From NCBI GenBank assembly GCA_947480335.1, contig CANKCB010000004.1, positions 157,955 through 221,954 of the forward strand: DNA of 64,000 bases. The letters are read 5' to 3'. The stretch comes from Gammaproteobacteria bacterium. Its GTDB lineage: Bacteria > Pseudomonadota > Gammaproteobacteria > Eutrophobiales > Eutrophobiaceae. Positions within the stretch are counted from its first letter, which is position 1, and every line of letters begins with the position of its first letter. The translations under genes and the position numbers were made by a program. The notes under the pieces were generated by a model. The model was not told where the DNA came from. It made no database searches and saw only the letters and a list, made by a program, of their open reading frames with translations. Shown here piece after piece: positions 1-7,705 of the stretch.

Positions 1-1187
1 CAGGTCTCCTGCTCCTTTGAGCCAGCTGCACTGTCTGGATGACAACTGAAAATTTTCTCTCTACTTGGCGTATCACCCGGGCCACTGACCTGATACGGCC
101 CACTAATAATCACACTGGCCACAGTCGGGTCTCCACCCTTGTAATGACCAATATCAGTTAACAATAATCTTGGCGTCTGGATACCCGTTGGTTTGGTCGC
201 TTCCTCCAGAAAGGTAACGCCCACAGTATGGGTCCCCGCTTTAGCGTTGAATTTTAATTGCAACGCATCATCGGCAGTAAATTCATAACCTGTCTGTTCC
301 GGATCACCGGCATAGAGCGGATTCTGGCTTTCATTAAACAAAGGCCCGGAACGCGCTACAAATTTGCCACCGATTGACAGCATGCCTATCCGGGAGTCAT
401 TCAGACGCACATCTATCTGATGCTGCTTGCGTATACCGCGAATATAGCCTTCCATACTTCTATGTAATTTGATGCTGATGGTATATTCACCGTCCACAGC
501 AAAATGATGCTTTATCGTTGTTCCACCACGCGTACCAAATGGCAGGTCCTCGTTCATATAGGCATCCTGACGATAGGAATCTGGCACATTATAGGTTTCA
601 CTTGCAGGCTGCATGGCAGAAGGGCCGACTGCCAGACGCGCTATTCGTCCAGCAGCAAACATGTATTGCTCCATAAGCAATGGCGAGACCGCCAATACCT
701 CGGCAATATTGTCAAAACCTTGCCCGAGATTATCTGGAGGCAACATACTGGCACTGTTTATCTGCAATGCCAGCAAATCACGAACTGCATTCGCATATTC
801 TGTACGATTAAGACGATGAGCAGTAACGCGACCTGGTTCCGGGCTGGTTTCAGCCAGTTTGCCAAGACCATTCTCCAGATACGACAACATCGACTGGTAT
901 TCCGTCTCACTTGGACGCATAGGGATACCGACAGGTGGCATCGCACGCAGTGTCAGTTTCATGATCACCCGTTCCCAAATCTGCGGAGTCAGGCTGATAT
1001 CATCGACATTGGCCTTGTCCAGCATCAAACCAGCTGTTTTCAAGGTTTCGTTATGACAACTGACACAGTACTTATCCAGCAATGCCCTTTGCGGGGAACT
1101 GGGTGTGGTCTGCGCAAACGCCGTGATGCCCGAGAACAGGCAAACGATGCTGATGATGGTTCTGGAAATAGAGAAAAATCTGTCCAA
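1..1187 (-). CDS. DUF1592-type c-type cytochrome-like exported protein, N-terminal part (gene runs off left edge)
   Basis: Only the N-terminal ~395 residues are in the window; the gene continues past base 1. I place the start at TTG 1187, because AGGAG at 1200-1196 sits 8 nt upstream and the codons that follow give a clean Sec signal peptide ending near residue 26 (ITAFAQ). No other start codon fits. A haem motif CVSCH follows at residues 41-45, then the MPPVGIP and HRLNRTEYANAVRDLL blocks typical of DUF1587 and the planctomycete-type PSCyt/DUF1592 architecture. The protein is clearly paralogous to the full-length copy at 7702-10137, including HNETLKTA after the haem and MNEDLPFGTRGG further on. 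It is probably a periplasmic or outer-membrane haem protein. The function of the family is not established. Confidence 0.85.
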   Translation of the reverse strand, partial: MDRFFSISRTIISIVCLFSGITAFAQTTPSSPQRALLDKYCVSCHNETLKTAGLMLDKANVDDISLTPQIWERVIMKLTLRAMPPVGIPMRPSETEYQSMLSYLENGLGKLAETSPEPGRVTAHRLNRTEYANAVRDLLALQINSASMLPPDNLGQGFDNIAEVLAVSPLLMEQYMFAAGRIARLAVGPSAMQPASETYNVPDSYRQDAYMNEDLPFGTRGGTTIKHHFAVDGEYTISIKLHRSMEGYIRGIRKQHQIDVRLNDSRIGMLSIGGKFVARSGPLFNESQNPLYAGDPEQTGYEFTADDALQLKFNAKAGTHTVGVTFLEEATKPTGIQTPRLLLTDIGHYKGGDPTVASVIISGPYQVSGPGDTPSREKIFSCHPDSAAGSKEQET

Positions 1188-1409
1188 TGCCCCCGCTCCT
1201 GGATTGATTTTATATGAAACGATCCGACAACAATTATAACGCTTATTTTTACATTATTACGCAAATTCTCTACTTAAGGCTGTTGCAGGTGCTGCCTAAG
1301 CCACAATTGGTCAAGGTATCGGCAACAATACTATTCAGCGATAGCGAAAAAAAAAGCCCCGGGTTCTTATACCCGGGGCTAATTTCAAAACCAATTACTT
1401 GATTATCTA
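1188..1409. other. Intergenic region upstream of the DUF1592 gene
   Basis: AT-rich gap that holds the promoter side of the partial DUF1592 gene and, at its right end, the terminator of the TonB receptor gene. An ATTACGCAAAT string near 1256-1266 resembles the TTGTGCAA-type motif found elsewhere in the window. No gene is visible. Confidence 0.5.
1347..1380 (-). terminator. Intrinsic terminator of the TonB receptor gene
   Basis: Perfect 10-bp GC-rich stem (1355-1364 pairing with 1371-1380) with a 6-nt loop, followed on the minus strand by an unbroken U run (bases 1355-1347). It lies 30 bp past the stop codon at 1410. Confidence 0.92.
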
Positions 1410-4325
1410 TTATCTGAAGTGGTAATTGAACTGTATACCATAGGTGAAGAACGAACTTTCAGGCATGTCATCTTCAACAACACCACGACCTTCTTCTTCA
1501 AACTCGGCATAGTATTTCTGTCGTGCACCAAAGAAGTTGCGGCCATAGACACCGACATTCCAGGTGTCATCCGTATCACCAATACTCAGCAACGCGTTCA
1601 AGTCAGTGTGTACTGGCCAAGCAACAACATAAGTGAAGCCGAGCGTATCCTGGGTATAACTGTCAGATACGGCCATCTTGCTGTTCAGTGTGACCAGGTA
1701 TTTATCAAACAACGGATGCTCGTAATTGGCACCAAAGATAAACTTCCAGTCTGGCGTACGCGGTGCTTTTGCGCCTGCACGGTCGATATTACCTACTGGC
1801 AGCACAAGCGAAAGACCATCAATTTCAGTCTTTTCAATACCATTAGAACAGGGACCAGTAGCCGCATCAGCCAGTTCAGCTTCGGTACACCCGCCGATAT
1901 ATTTCAACATCACGCCTTCCTGGATTACACCGCCCGCATTCAGCGTTAACCGGTCTGTGGTTGCCCAGGCGAGATCAAACTCTAGACCACGAGTACGTTG
2001 AGCACCTGCATTGGTCATGAATCGTCCTGTTGCCTGCAAACCAGCGGCCAGTGTGGCTGGATCAGCTACTTCGGTTTCCAGCTGCAGATCCTTGATTTCC
2101 ATCCAGAACAAGGTAGCACCGTATCTGACTGTACTATCAAATAGTTCTCCACGAGCACCAATTTCCCAGTTTTCCGCATGTTCAGCCAGATAGGTAAATT
2201 CCTTCTGACCATCTGGACCGAATTTTCCAACGTAAGCAGCGGAAGGAACACTCGCACTACCTGCCAGCGCATCTACACGCTGGTTATATCGCAGACCGCC
2301 ACGTGGGATACCGCGATCGCTGGTATCAAAACCGCCAGCCTTGAATGCCTTGGCCCATTTTGCATACAGTGAATGTTCCGGGCTTGGACGATAGCGCAAG
2401 GTTATCTGTGGGTCAAAACTGTCTTCGCTATAGGTATCATAGAATGGTCCGACATCCGCACCCATATTATCCATTAGAGCACCCAAAGCAACTGGGGCTT
2501 TACCGTCCCAAACGTCTGGAATATCACTTTCGTTATATTCATGCGTCCAGAAGCCAGCCCTGCCCGCATAAGGTCCGCACTGGGCAAGCGCAATCTGCAC
2601 ACCTGGTGATATAACGCTAGCGTCAGGCAGCTGTGAGGGTACACGTACATCGCGACCTGTCTGGCAACTGATAATTGCTTCGGCTAATGATTGATTGCTG
2701 GTTGCACCTGGGAAATTACCCGCACCTACGCCAGTCGTAGTCGTGAAGTCACCGCCTGCGACAGCCGGTCTGTGCGTGGTAAACGGAACAATGCCATCAC
2801 CATCTGGATCCGGGTTGATATCAAATATCCAGGTAGCTGTTTTCAAGCCTATACCACCTTCCTTACTCACATCGGAGTAGCGACCACCAACGTCGATTGA
2901 AGCCTTGTCGCCTAGGAAATTAAAGGTGAACGTACCGAAAGCGCTCTTCCATTCAGCATTATTAAATGGATCATGTCTGCGTATCGGCGTTGCAAGATTA
3001 GCACGTACAGTTATAACCGGATCAAGTACCATCTCTTCTTTCTGCCAGTACACACCCGTTGACCACTCAAACTGTCCGCCAGTGGGTGAGCTGAATCGCA
3101 ACTCACCACTCTTCATATCAAATACTTCTGTACGGAAGGCTGCTTCCATCAGGAACGGTGATTCATCCGATGACTCAAACGTATCCCGGTGATAATCGAC
3201 CAAACCACCAATTGCCTCAACTGTAATACCGTTGGCCAATTCATAATTGGCGCCCAGACGGAAATTCCAGGCATCCAGCGGTTCACGTGAAGTCAGGTTG
3301 CCATCCGGGAAAAGTCCTGGGGCAACGCCTCGAATGTCTAGCGCACCGGAACGACCATCATCGTTATTAATACCCTGTACCGGCGCCAGATAAAATCCAG
3401 TACCTTCCTGTACACCAACTTTTTCGAAACCATCTACGCACAGCGGAAAGTCTCTCTGAGTAAACATCGCGTCATAAGCTGGTACCAGCCCACGTTCGAG
3501 CACTGCACCTGCATCCGTAGAATTGTAGTCTGCGGTTGGACCTTCAGACTGACAAACTGCGGTGGTATCACCGGCAGAACGACGTTTTGCCACTTCTGCT
3601 TTGGCTGTAACTTCCAGTTGCTCTGACGGCTGCCACAATAATGTCAATCGTCCTGCAATATCAACTCTGTGAGGGAATGCATTTCCGGAAAACAAATCGG
3701 TTAAATGACCTTCTGTCGAATCCCACTGACCAGCCAGACGAACACCGAGTGTATCCGAAACCGGTCCACCTATCGCACCTTCAAAACTCTCACGTTTGTT
3801 TACACCGAACTCGACAGCTGCATCACCTTCCCAGGAATCCATCGAAGGTTTTTTCGTGGTCATACTGAATGCACCAGCCGTCGCATTCTGTCCAAAATAG
3901 ACAGGCTGCGGACCAGTTAATACTTCGACGCGCTCCAGATCCAGGAACGCACCTTTAATCATGGAAGGACGACCGAAATGCACACCATCAACGAAGATAG
4001 GGGCTGATTGTTCAACAGCTATATTGGCAACGTCGTTACCCATACCACGGATAGTTACTGATGATTCATGTAAAGAGTCATTCATTTCCACTGAAGGAGC
4101 AAACGAGGTCAGGTCTTCCATCGTTCGATAACCCAGTTTGATTAACTCCGGGCCGCCGAAGGTTTCAATGGAAACCGGCACTTCCTGCAGCGATTGTTCA
4201 CGCCGCTGGGCTGTTACAATTACTTCTTCCAGCTGCTGAGCAGTAACAGGTACAGCACTGAAAGTCATTGTTGCAATAACCGCAGTTATAGCAATACGCA
4301 AAGCACTCTCTTTCTTGACGAACAT
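1410..4325 (-). CDS. TonB-dependent outer-membrane receptor (971 aa)
   Basis: Outer-membrane active-transport receptor: an N-terminal plug closing a beta-barrel, energised by TonB/ExbBD. I start at ATG 4325, giving a signal peptide ending VTAQQ; a G-rich Shine-Dalgarno (CAGGGGGGA, 4340-4332) lies 6 nt upstream. The mature protein begins with LEEVIVTAQRREQSLQEVP, a stretch shared almost exactly with the receptors at 26526 and 46185, then VTIRGMGNDV and the plug signature FVDGVHFGRP. The C-terminus ends in an aromatic-rich last strand (YGIQFNYHFR), as expected for BAM recognition. At 971 aa it is on the long side for the family. It is monocistronic, with its own terminator. The substrate is unknown. 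No FecI/FecR pair or N-terminal signalling domain is present, so it is not a transducer type. Confidence 0.93.
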   Translation of the reverse strand: MFVKKESALRIAITAVIATMTFSAVPVTAQQLEEVIVTAQRREQSLQEVPVSIETFGGPELIKLGYRTMEDLTSFAPSVEMNDSLHESSVTIRGMGNDVANIAVEQSAPIFVDGVHFGRPSMIKGAFLDLERVEVLTGPQPVYFGQNATAGAFSMTTKKPSMDSWEGDAAVEFGVNKRESFEGAIGGPVSDTLGVRLAGQWDSTEGHLTDLFSGNAFPHRVDIAGRLTLLWQPSEQLEVTAKAEVAKRRSAGDTTAVCQSEGPTADYNSTDAGAVLERGLVPAYDAMFTQRDFPLCVDGFEKVGVQEGTGFYLAPVQGINNDDGRSGALDIRGVAPGLFPDGNLTSREPLDAWNFRLGANYELANGITVEAIGGLVDYHRDTFESSDESPFLMEAAFRTEVFDMKSGELRFSSPTGGQFEWSTGVYWQKEEMVLDPVITVRANLATPIRRHDPFNNAEWKSAFGTFTFNFLGDKASIDVGGRYSDVSKEGGIGLKTATWIFDINPDPDGDGIVPFTTHRPAVAGGDFTTTTGVGAGNFPGATSNQSLAEAIISCQTGRDVRVPSQLPDASVISPGVQIALAQCGPYAGRAGFWTHEYNESDIPDVWDGKAPVALGALMDNMGADVGPFYDTYSEDSFDPQITLRYRPSPEHSLYAKWAKAFKAGGFDTSDRGIPRGGLRYNQRVDALAGSASVPSAAYVGKFGPDGQKEFTYLAEHAENWEIGARGELFDSTVRYGATLFWMEIKDLQLETEVADPATLAAGLQATGRFMTNAGAQRTRGLEFDLAWATTDRLTLNAGGVIQEGVMLKYIGGCTEAELADAATGPCSNGIEKTEIDGLSLVLPVGNIDRAGAKAPRTPDWKFIFGANYEHPLFDKYLVTLNSKMAVSDSYTQDTLGFTYVVAWPVHTDLNALLSIGDTDDTWNVGVYGRNFFGARQKYYAEFEEEGRGVVEDDMPESSFFTYGIQFNYHFR

Positions 4326-4406
4326 CAGACATCCCCCCTGAGGTAATGTGAAATACAAAAACTTATAATTATAAAAAATTGCGAACTGAAATTTTTATTA
4401 TTGCGT

Positions 4407-4435
4407 AAGTTAGTAGAAAAGCCACAAGGTGTCAA
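4407..4435 (-). promoter_or_regulatory. Candidate sigma70 promoter for the TonB receptor gene
   Basis: TTGACA (4435-4430), 17-nt spacer, TAACTT (4412-4407) on the minus strand, about 80 bp before the start codon. The -35 hexamer overlaps the terminator hairpin of the preceding gene, an economical but unproven layout. Confidence 0.35.
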
Positions 4436-4453
4436 GAAATACGACACCTTGTG
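4423..4453 (-). terminator. Hairpin terminator after the ankyrin gene
   Basis: Perfect 11-bp stem (4423-4433 with 4443-4453) and 9-nt loop, about 50 bp past the ankyrin stop, followed on the minus strand by a weak U-rich stretch. Probably ends the DUF1592-DUF1552-ankyrin transcript. Confidence 0.6.
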
Positions 4454-4502
4454 TTTATTCCGCAACTCTACCAATTTACTGGAAAACTGCTTATCAACTG
4501 TA

Positions 4503-6344
4503 CTAATTCAATTTCTGTTTTTCCTTCGCCTCTTTTTCCTTGGCTTCCTGGATTTCCTTGGACAGCTGGATATCTACTTCCAGACCACCGCGACCAAGTA
4601 CACAAGCACCCACTGGTTTGCCGGATTTAGCATCATTGGCACCCAGTTTTTTCAATAATGCCGCAGTTGAATCATGCGGTACCGTACGATCCAGCAATCC
4701 AATAACACTTTGGCCTTCTGCCAGACTCAAGGGTGTGCGGCCACAACCAGTCTGCACATTGACCTTGGCACCCTGATCTACCAGATAACTGACCAATGAA
4801 TTTGCGCCTACAAATGCAGCGGCATGCAGCGCGGTCCAGCCAGTAGCTGAGACCTCATTCACATCTGCACCCAAAGCTATTAAACGTTTTGCACTGTCCA
4901 GCGAACTCTTTTCTTCAGAAGGCGTAAAGTCATTCTTTTTTCCCAGACCAACAGCGACCATTAATGAGGAACCATTACCAAGGATCTGGTTATCATCTGC
5001 GTAGACCTTGGTTTGCTTTTCCAGTACGGCTGGATTTGCCTTGGTCGAAACCAGTGGTTTTGCACCATGTTCCAGCAACATTTCCATCGCTGAGGTATCA
5101 AGTGAAGCCGTTGCGAGGAAAAACGGTGTGGCTCCTTCCAGATTTAACCAGGGCAAACTGTCCATACGCAGTCTGGCCGGTGGGAATTTCATGGCAGCAT
5201 CCGGATCTGCACCTTTTGCCAATAAGGCTTCGGCCAGCTCATACATATTACCGCCCGGCAGAATTTCATCCGTCGGCCCTGCGCCATCGATATTGTTCGT
5301 GTCGACTTTACCTTCAACAATATATAGTCCAGAACCTGGAATCTTGGTCAGCTTCAGTTCTTCTTCACTGACTGTTTCAATCGGCTTGCAGCGGGAATCA
5401 GAGGCATAACCGCAAACACGTGTCGCGGCGACAACTTCATAACCGTGCAGCAATTTAAGACCATCACGCATCGCATAATGTAATGAGGTCATCCCGTTTG
5501 CGTCTGCCGCTTTCGGATTTGCACCCTGCTCAAGTAAATACATAGCCAAATCTTCATAGCCACCCGCACTGGCAATTACCAGAGCTGAGCCTTCTTCTTC
5601 GGAGAAAATATTTACGTCTGCACCTTTCGACAACAACAACTTGGAAGTATCCAAATCACCGACGCGCGCTGCAAACATGAGGGCGGTGTAACCACCTTGT
5701 GGAATGCCTTCAACATTACCGGCATAGGCTTCGACCACCATTGGCGTATAACCTGCCTCCTGTAATTTCCTTGTTTTCAGTGATAGATCCGCTCCACGAT
5801 CAATCAGCAATTTCGCTGTTTGCGGATTTCTAAACGAGATAGCCCACATCAATGCAGTTTGACCGCGCTTTGGTTCCTGCGCATTGATATTGGCCCCCTT
5901 GTCCAGAAGTAACTGTACGACCTCGGTCATTCCTGTGCGCGCTGCAGTCATCAACGGTGTTTCACCACTCCAGAGAGCTTTATTTGGATCGGCACTCGCT
6001 TCTAACAAGGCCTTGACGGTTGCAGGATTACGGTTCTTGCACGCCAGATTCAACGGCGTCACACCGTATTCATTGGTAGCATTAACATCTGCACCAGCTG
6101 CAATCAGGCGATTCACTGACTCCTGATTATCCCAGTATACTGCCCAGGATAATGCAGTCGCACCGTCAGGTTGAGCCGCCTTTACATCAGCTTTGGACTT
6201 GATTAATTCCTGCACCTGATTCCACTCCTGATTGCGTGCTGCATCAATCAGACGTAAATCCGGCTCAGCAGCAAAAGCAGCCACTGAGCAGAAGACCAAT
6301 GCCGGTGCAAACCAGCCAGAAAACCGATTTCCCTTCATACTCAT
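4503..6344 (-). CDS. Exported ankyrin-repeat protein (613 aa)
   Basis: Start ATG 6344, 7 nt after GGAG (6355-6352). A signal peptide (ALVFCSVAAFA|AE) directs export. Repeats of the ankyrin type run through most of the protein: G.TALSWAVYWDN..V..LI.AGADVNA, G.TPLNLACKNRNP, GETPLMTAARTG, QTALMWAISFRN, YTALMFAARVGD, TALHAAAFVGA. They are interrupted around residues 300-360 by a non-repeat insert. The C-terminus is a Lys/Glu-rich charged tail (EIQEAKEKEAKEKQKLN). Ankyrin repeats bind protein partners. Its place directly after the DUF1592 and DUF1552 genes suggests it serves that periplasmic complex (inference). The gap to the DUF1552 gene is 26 bp, so it is very likely the last gene of that operon. 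Confidence 0.9.
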   Translation of the reverse strand: MSMKGNRFSGWFAPALVFCSVAAFAAEPDLRLIDAARNQEWNQVQELIKSKADVKAAQPDGATALSWAVYWDNQESVNRLIAAGADVNATNEYGVTPLNLACKNRNPATVKALLEASADPNKALWSGETPLMTAARTGMTEVVQLLLDKGANINAQEPKRGQTALMWAISFRNPQTAKLLIDRGADLSLKTRKLQEAGYTPMVVEAYAGNVEGIPQGGYTALMFAARVGDLDTSKLLLSKGADVNIFSEEEGSALVIASAGGYEDLAMYLLEQGANPKAADANGMTSLHYAMRDGLKLLHGYEVVAATRVCGYASDSRCKPIETVSEEELKLTKIPGSGLYIVEGKVDTNNIDGAGPTDEILPGGNMYELAEALLAKGADPDAAMKFPPARLRMDSLPWLNLEGATPFFLATASLDTSAMEMLLEHGAKPLVSTKANPAVLEKQTKVYADDNQILGNGSSLMVAVGLGKKNDFTPSEEKSSLDSAKRLIALGADVNEVSATGWTALHAAAFVGANSLVSYLVDQGAKVNVQTGCGRTPLSLAEGQSVIGLLDRTVPHDSTAALLKKLGANDAKSGKPVGACVLGRGGLEVDIQLSKEIQEAKEKEAKEKQKLN

Positions 6345-6370
6345 CAAATTACTCCGCTATATATCTAGGT

Positions 6371-7705
6371 TTAAGCTGGCAATGTGATATCAAGTTCACC
6401 GGAAGATTTACCAAACTTCTCGGTAGGAATTCCCAGTTTATTCAGCATGGTTACATGCAGATTACTCATTGGAGTTCCCTGCTTGTATTCAATATGACGA
6501 CCACCCTTGATACCCGCAGCACCACCAAGCAAGGCAACCGGGATGTTCCACTGACTGTGTACATCACCATCACCCATACCTGCGCCATAGACCAGCATGG
6601 TGTTATCCAGCAAAGAAGAACCATCTGCGTCTTTTGCAGACTTCATCTTGGCAAGGAATTCACCAAACATCTTGGCATGATAAATATCAATTTCTCCAGC
6701 TTGGCGCTTCCTGACCGGATCGCCACGATGATGCGTCAACGGATGATAGGGGTCTTTGTGACCAAGATGGGTAAATACCATTTCGCTGTATTCGCGCGCA
6801 ACCATGAAGGTAAACACACGGGTCATGTCAGTCTGGAAAGCCAGCAACATCAGGTCGTACATCAGCCTGATATGTTCCTCATGCGCGGGAATACCAACAG
6901 GACGTTCCATTTCAGGCAGCGTCATATCGGTCTTGGCCTCTGCTTTCTGGATCTGGAACTCCACACCTCGTACGGCTTCCAGATATTCACCCAGCTTGGA
7001 GCTATCTTCTGCTCCCAGAGTTTTGTTAATTCTGGCGACGTCTTCACTGACATAATCAAGAATACTACGCTGTCTGGTCAAACGACTTTGACGTGTAGCC
7101 TGATCGGTTCCACCATCACCAAACAAACGTTCGAATATTTCGCGTGGGCGATGTTCCATCGGCAACGGCGTGGTAGGGCTGGCCCAGGAGATAGTATTTG
7201 TATAGGCCGAGCTGTAACCGGCCGCTGATTGACCTGCCATTTCTGCCGCATTTTCGATACAGACCTGCAATGACGATAATGGGGTATGTTTTCCAAACTC
7301 TGCAGCAATCACTTGATCAACTGAAATGCCACAGCGTACTTCGCTCAGCGATTTATTTGGTTCAATACCGGTCAGGAACATGGAACTGCCGCCAGAGTGT
7401 CCGCTGACACTTTCTGATGCACCGTTGTCCATATGACTCAATACCAGCAACTGATCCCGGTATGCTTCCCACTGCTTTAATATGTCACTCATGACATAGT
7501 TGCTACCTGCTCCCTGAGGAGCCCAGGCACCACGCAGAATGCCGTTTGGCGTATAAACATAACCTACGCGCATCGGTAGTTTGCTGGCAGGATCAGAAGT
7601 TTTCGCCAAAGCTGGGAGCATTGCACTTAACATTGGCAACGCGACTGTCGCACTGAGACCTCGCAAGAATGTCCTACGTGGTATTGCCTTCTTGAATATT
7701 ATCAT
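6371..7705 (-). CDS. DUF1552 protein, Tat-type signal (444 aa)
   Basis: Member of the DUF1552 family, which is regularly found beside DUF1592/PSCyt proteins in Planctomycetes, Acidobacteria and some Gammaproteobacteria; its biochemical role is unknown. The N-terminus carries a twin-arginine-like signal (PRRTFLRGLSATVALPML), pointing to export in folded form. Family blocks are visible: YTPNGI near residue 52, FLTGIEPNKS, LVYGAGMGDGDVHSQWNIPVALLGG near the C-terminus, and HHRGDP. That C-terminal block resembles sulfatase/phosphatase-type folds, but I cannot name catalytic residues with confidence. The ATG overlaps the stop of the upstream DUF1592 gene by 4 bp (ATGA), with GGAGGAC just upstream, so the two are translationally coupled. 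Confidence 0.93.
   Translation of the reverse strand: MIIFKKAIPRRTFLRGLSATVALPMLSAMLPALAKTSDPASKLPMRVGYVYTPNGILRGAWAPQGAGSNYVMSDILKQWEAYRDQLLVLSHMDNGASESVSGHSGGSSMFLTGIEPNKSLSEVRCGISVDQVIAAEFGKHTPLSSLQVCIENAAEMAGQSAAGYSSAYTNTISWASPTTPLPMEHRPREIFERLFGDGGTDQATRQSRLTRQRSILDYVSEDVARINKTLGAEDSSKLGEYLEAVRGVEFQIQKAEAKTDMTLPEMERPVGIPAHEEHIRLMYDLMLLAFQTDMTRVFTFMVAREYSEMVFTHLGHKDPYHPLTHHRGDPVRKRQAGEIDIYHAKMFGEFLAKMKSAKDADGSSLLDNTMLVYGAGMGDGDVHSQWNIPVALLGGAAGIKGGRHIEYKQGTPMSNLHVTMLNKLGIPTEKFGKSSGELDITLPA

Noticed and set aside
504..1217. A 237-codon plus-strand frame across the partial DUF1592 gene
   Set aside because: Antisense to a clear haem-motif protein with a signal peptide; no ribosome site and no recognisable content.
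6236..7228. A 330-codon open frame on the plus strand, antisense to the ankyrin and DUF1552 genes
   Set aside because: It spans two well-supported minus-strand genes, has no ribosome site, no domain and a composition expected of an antisense shadow.
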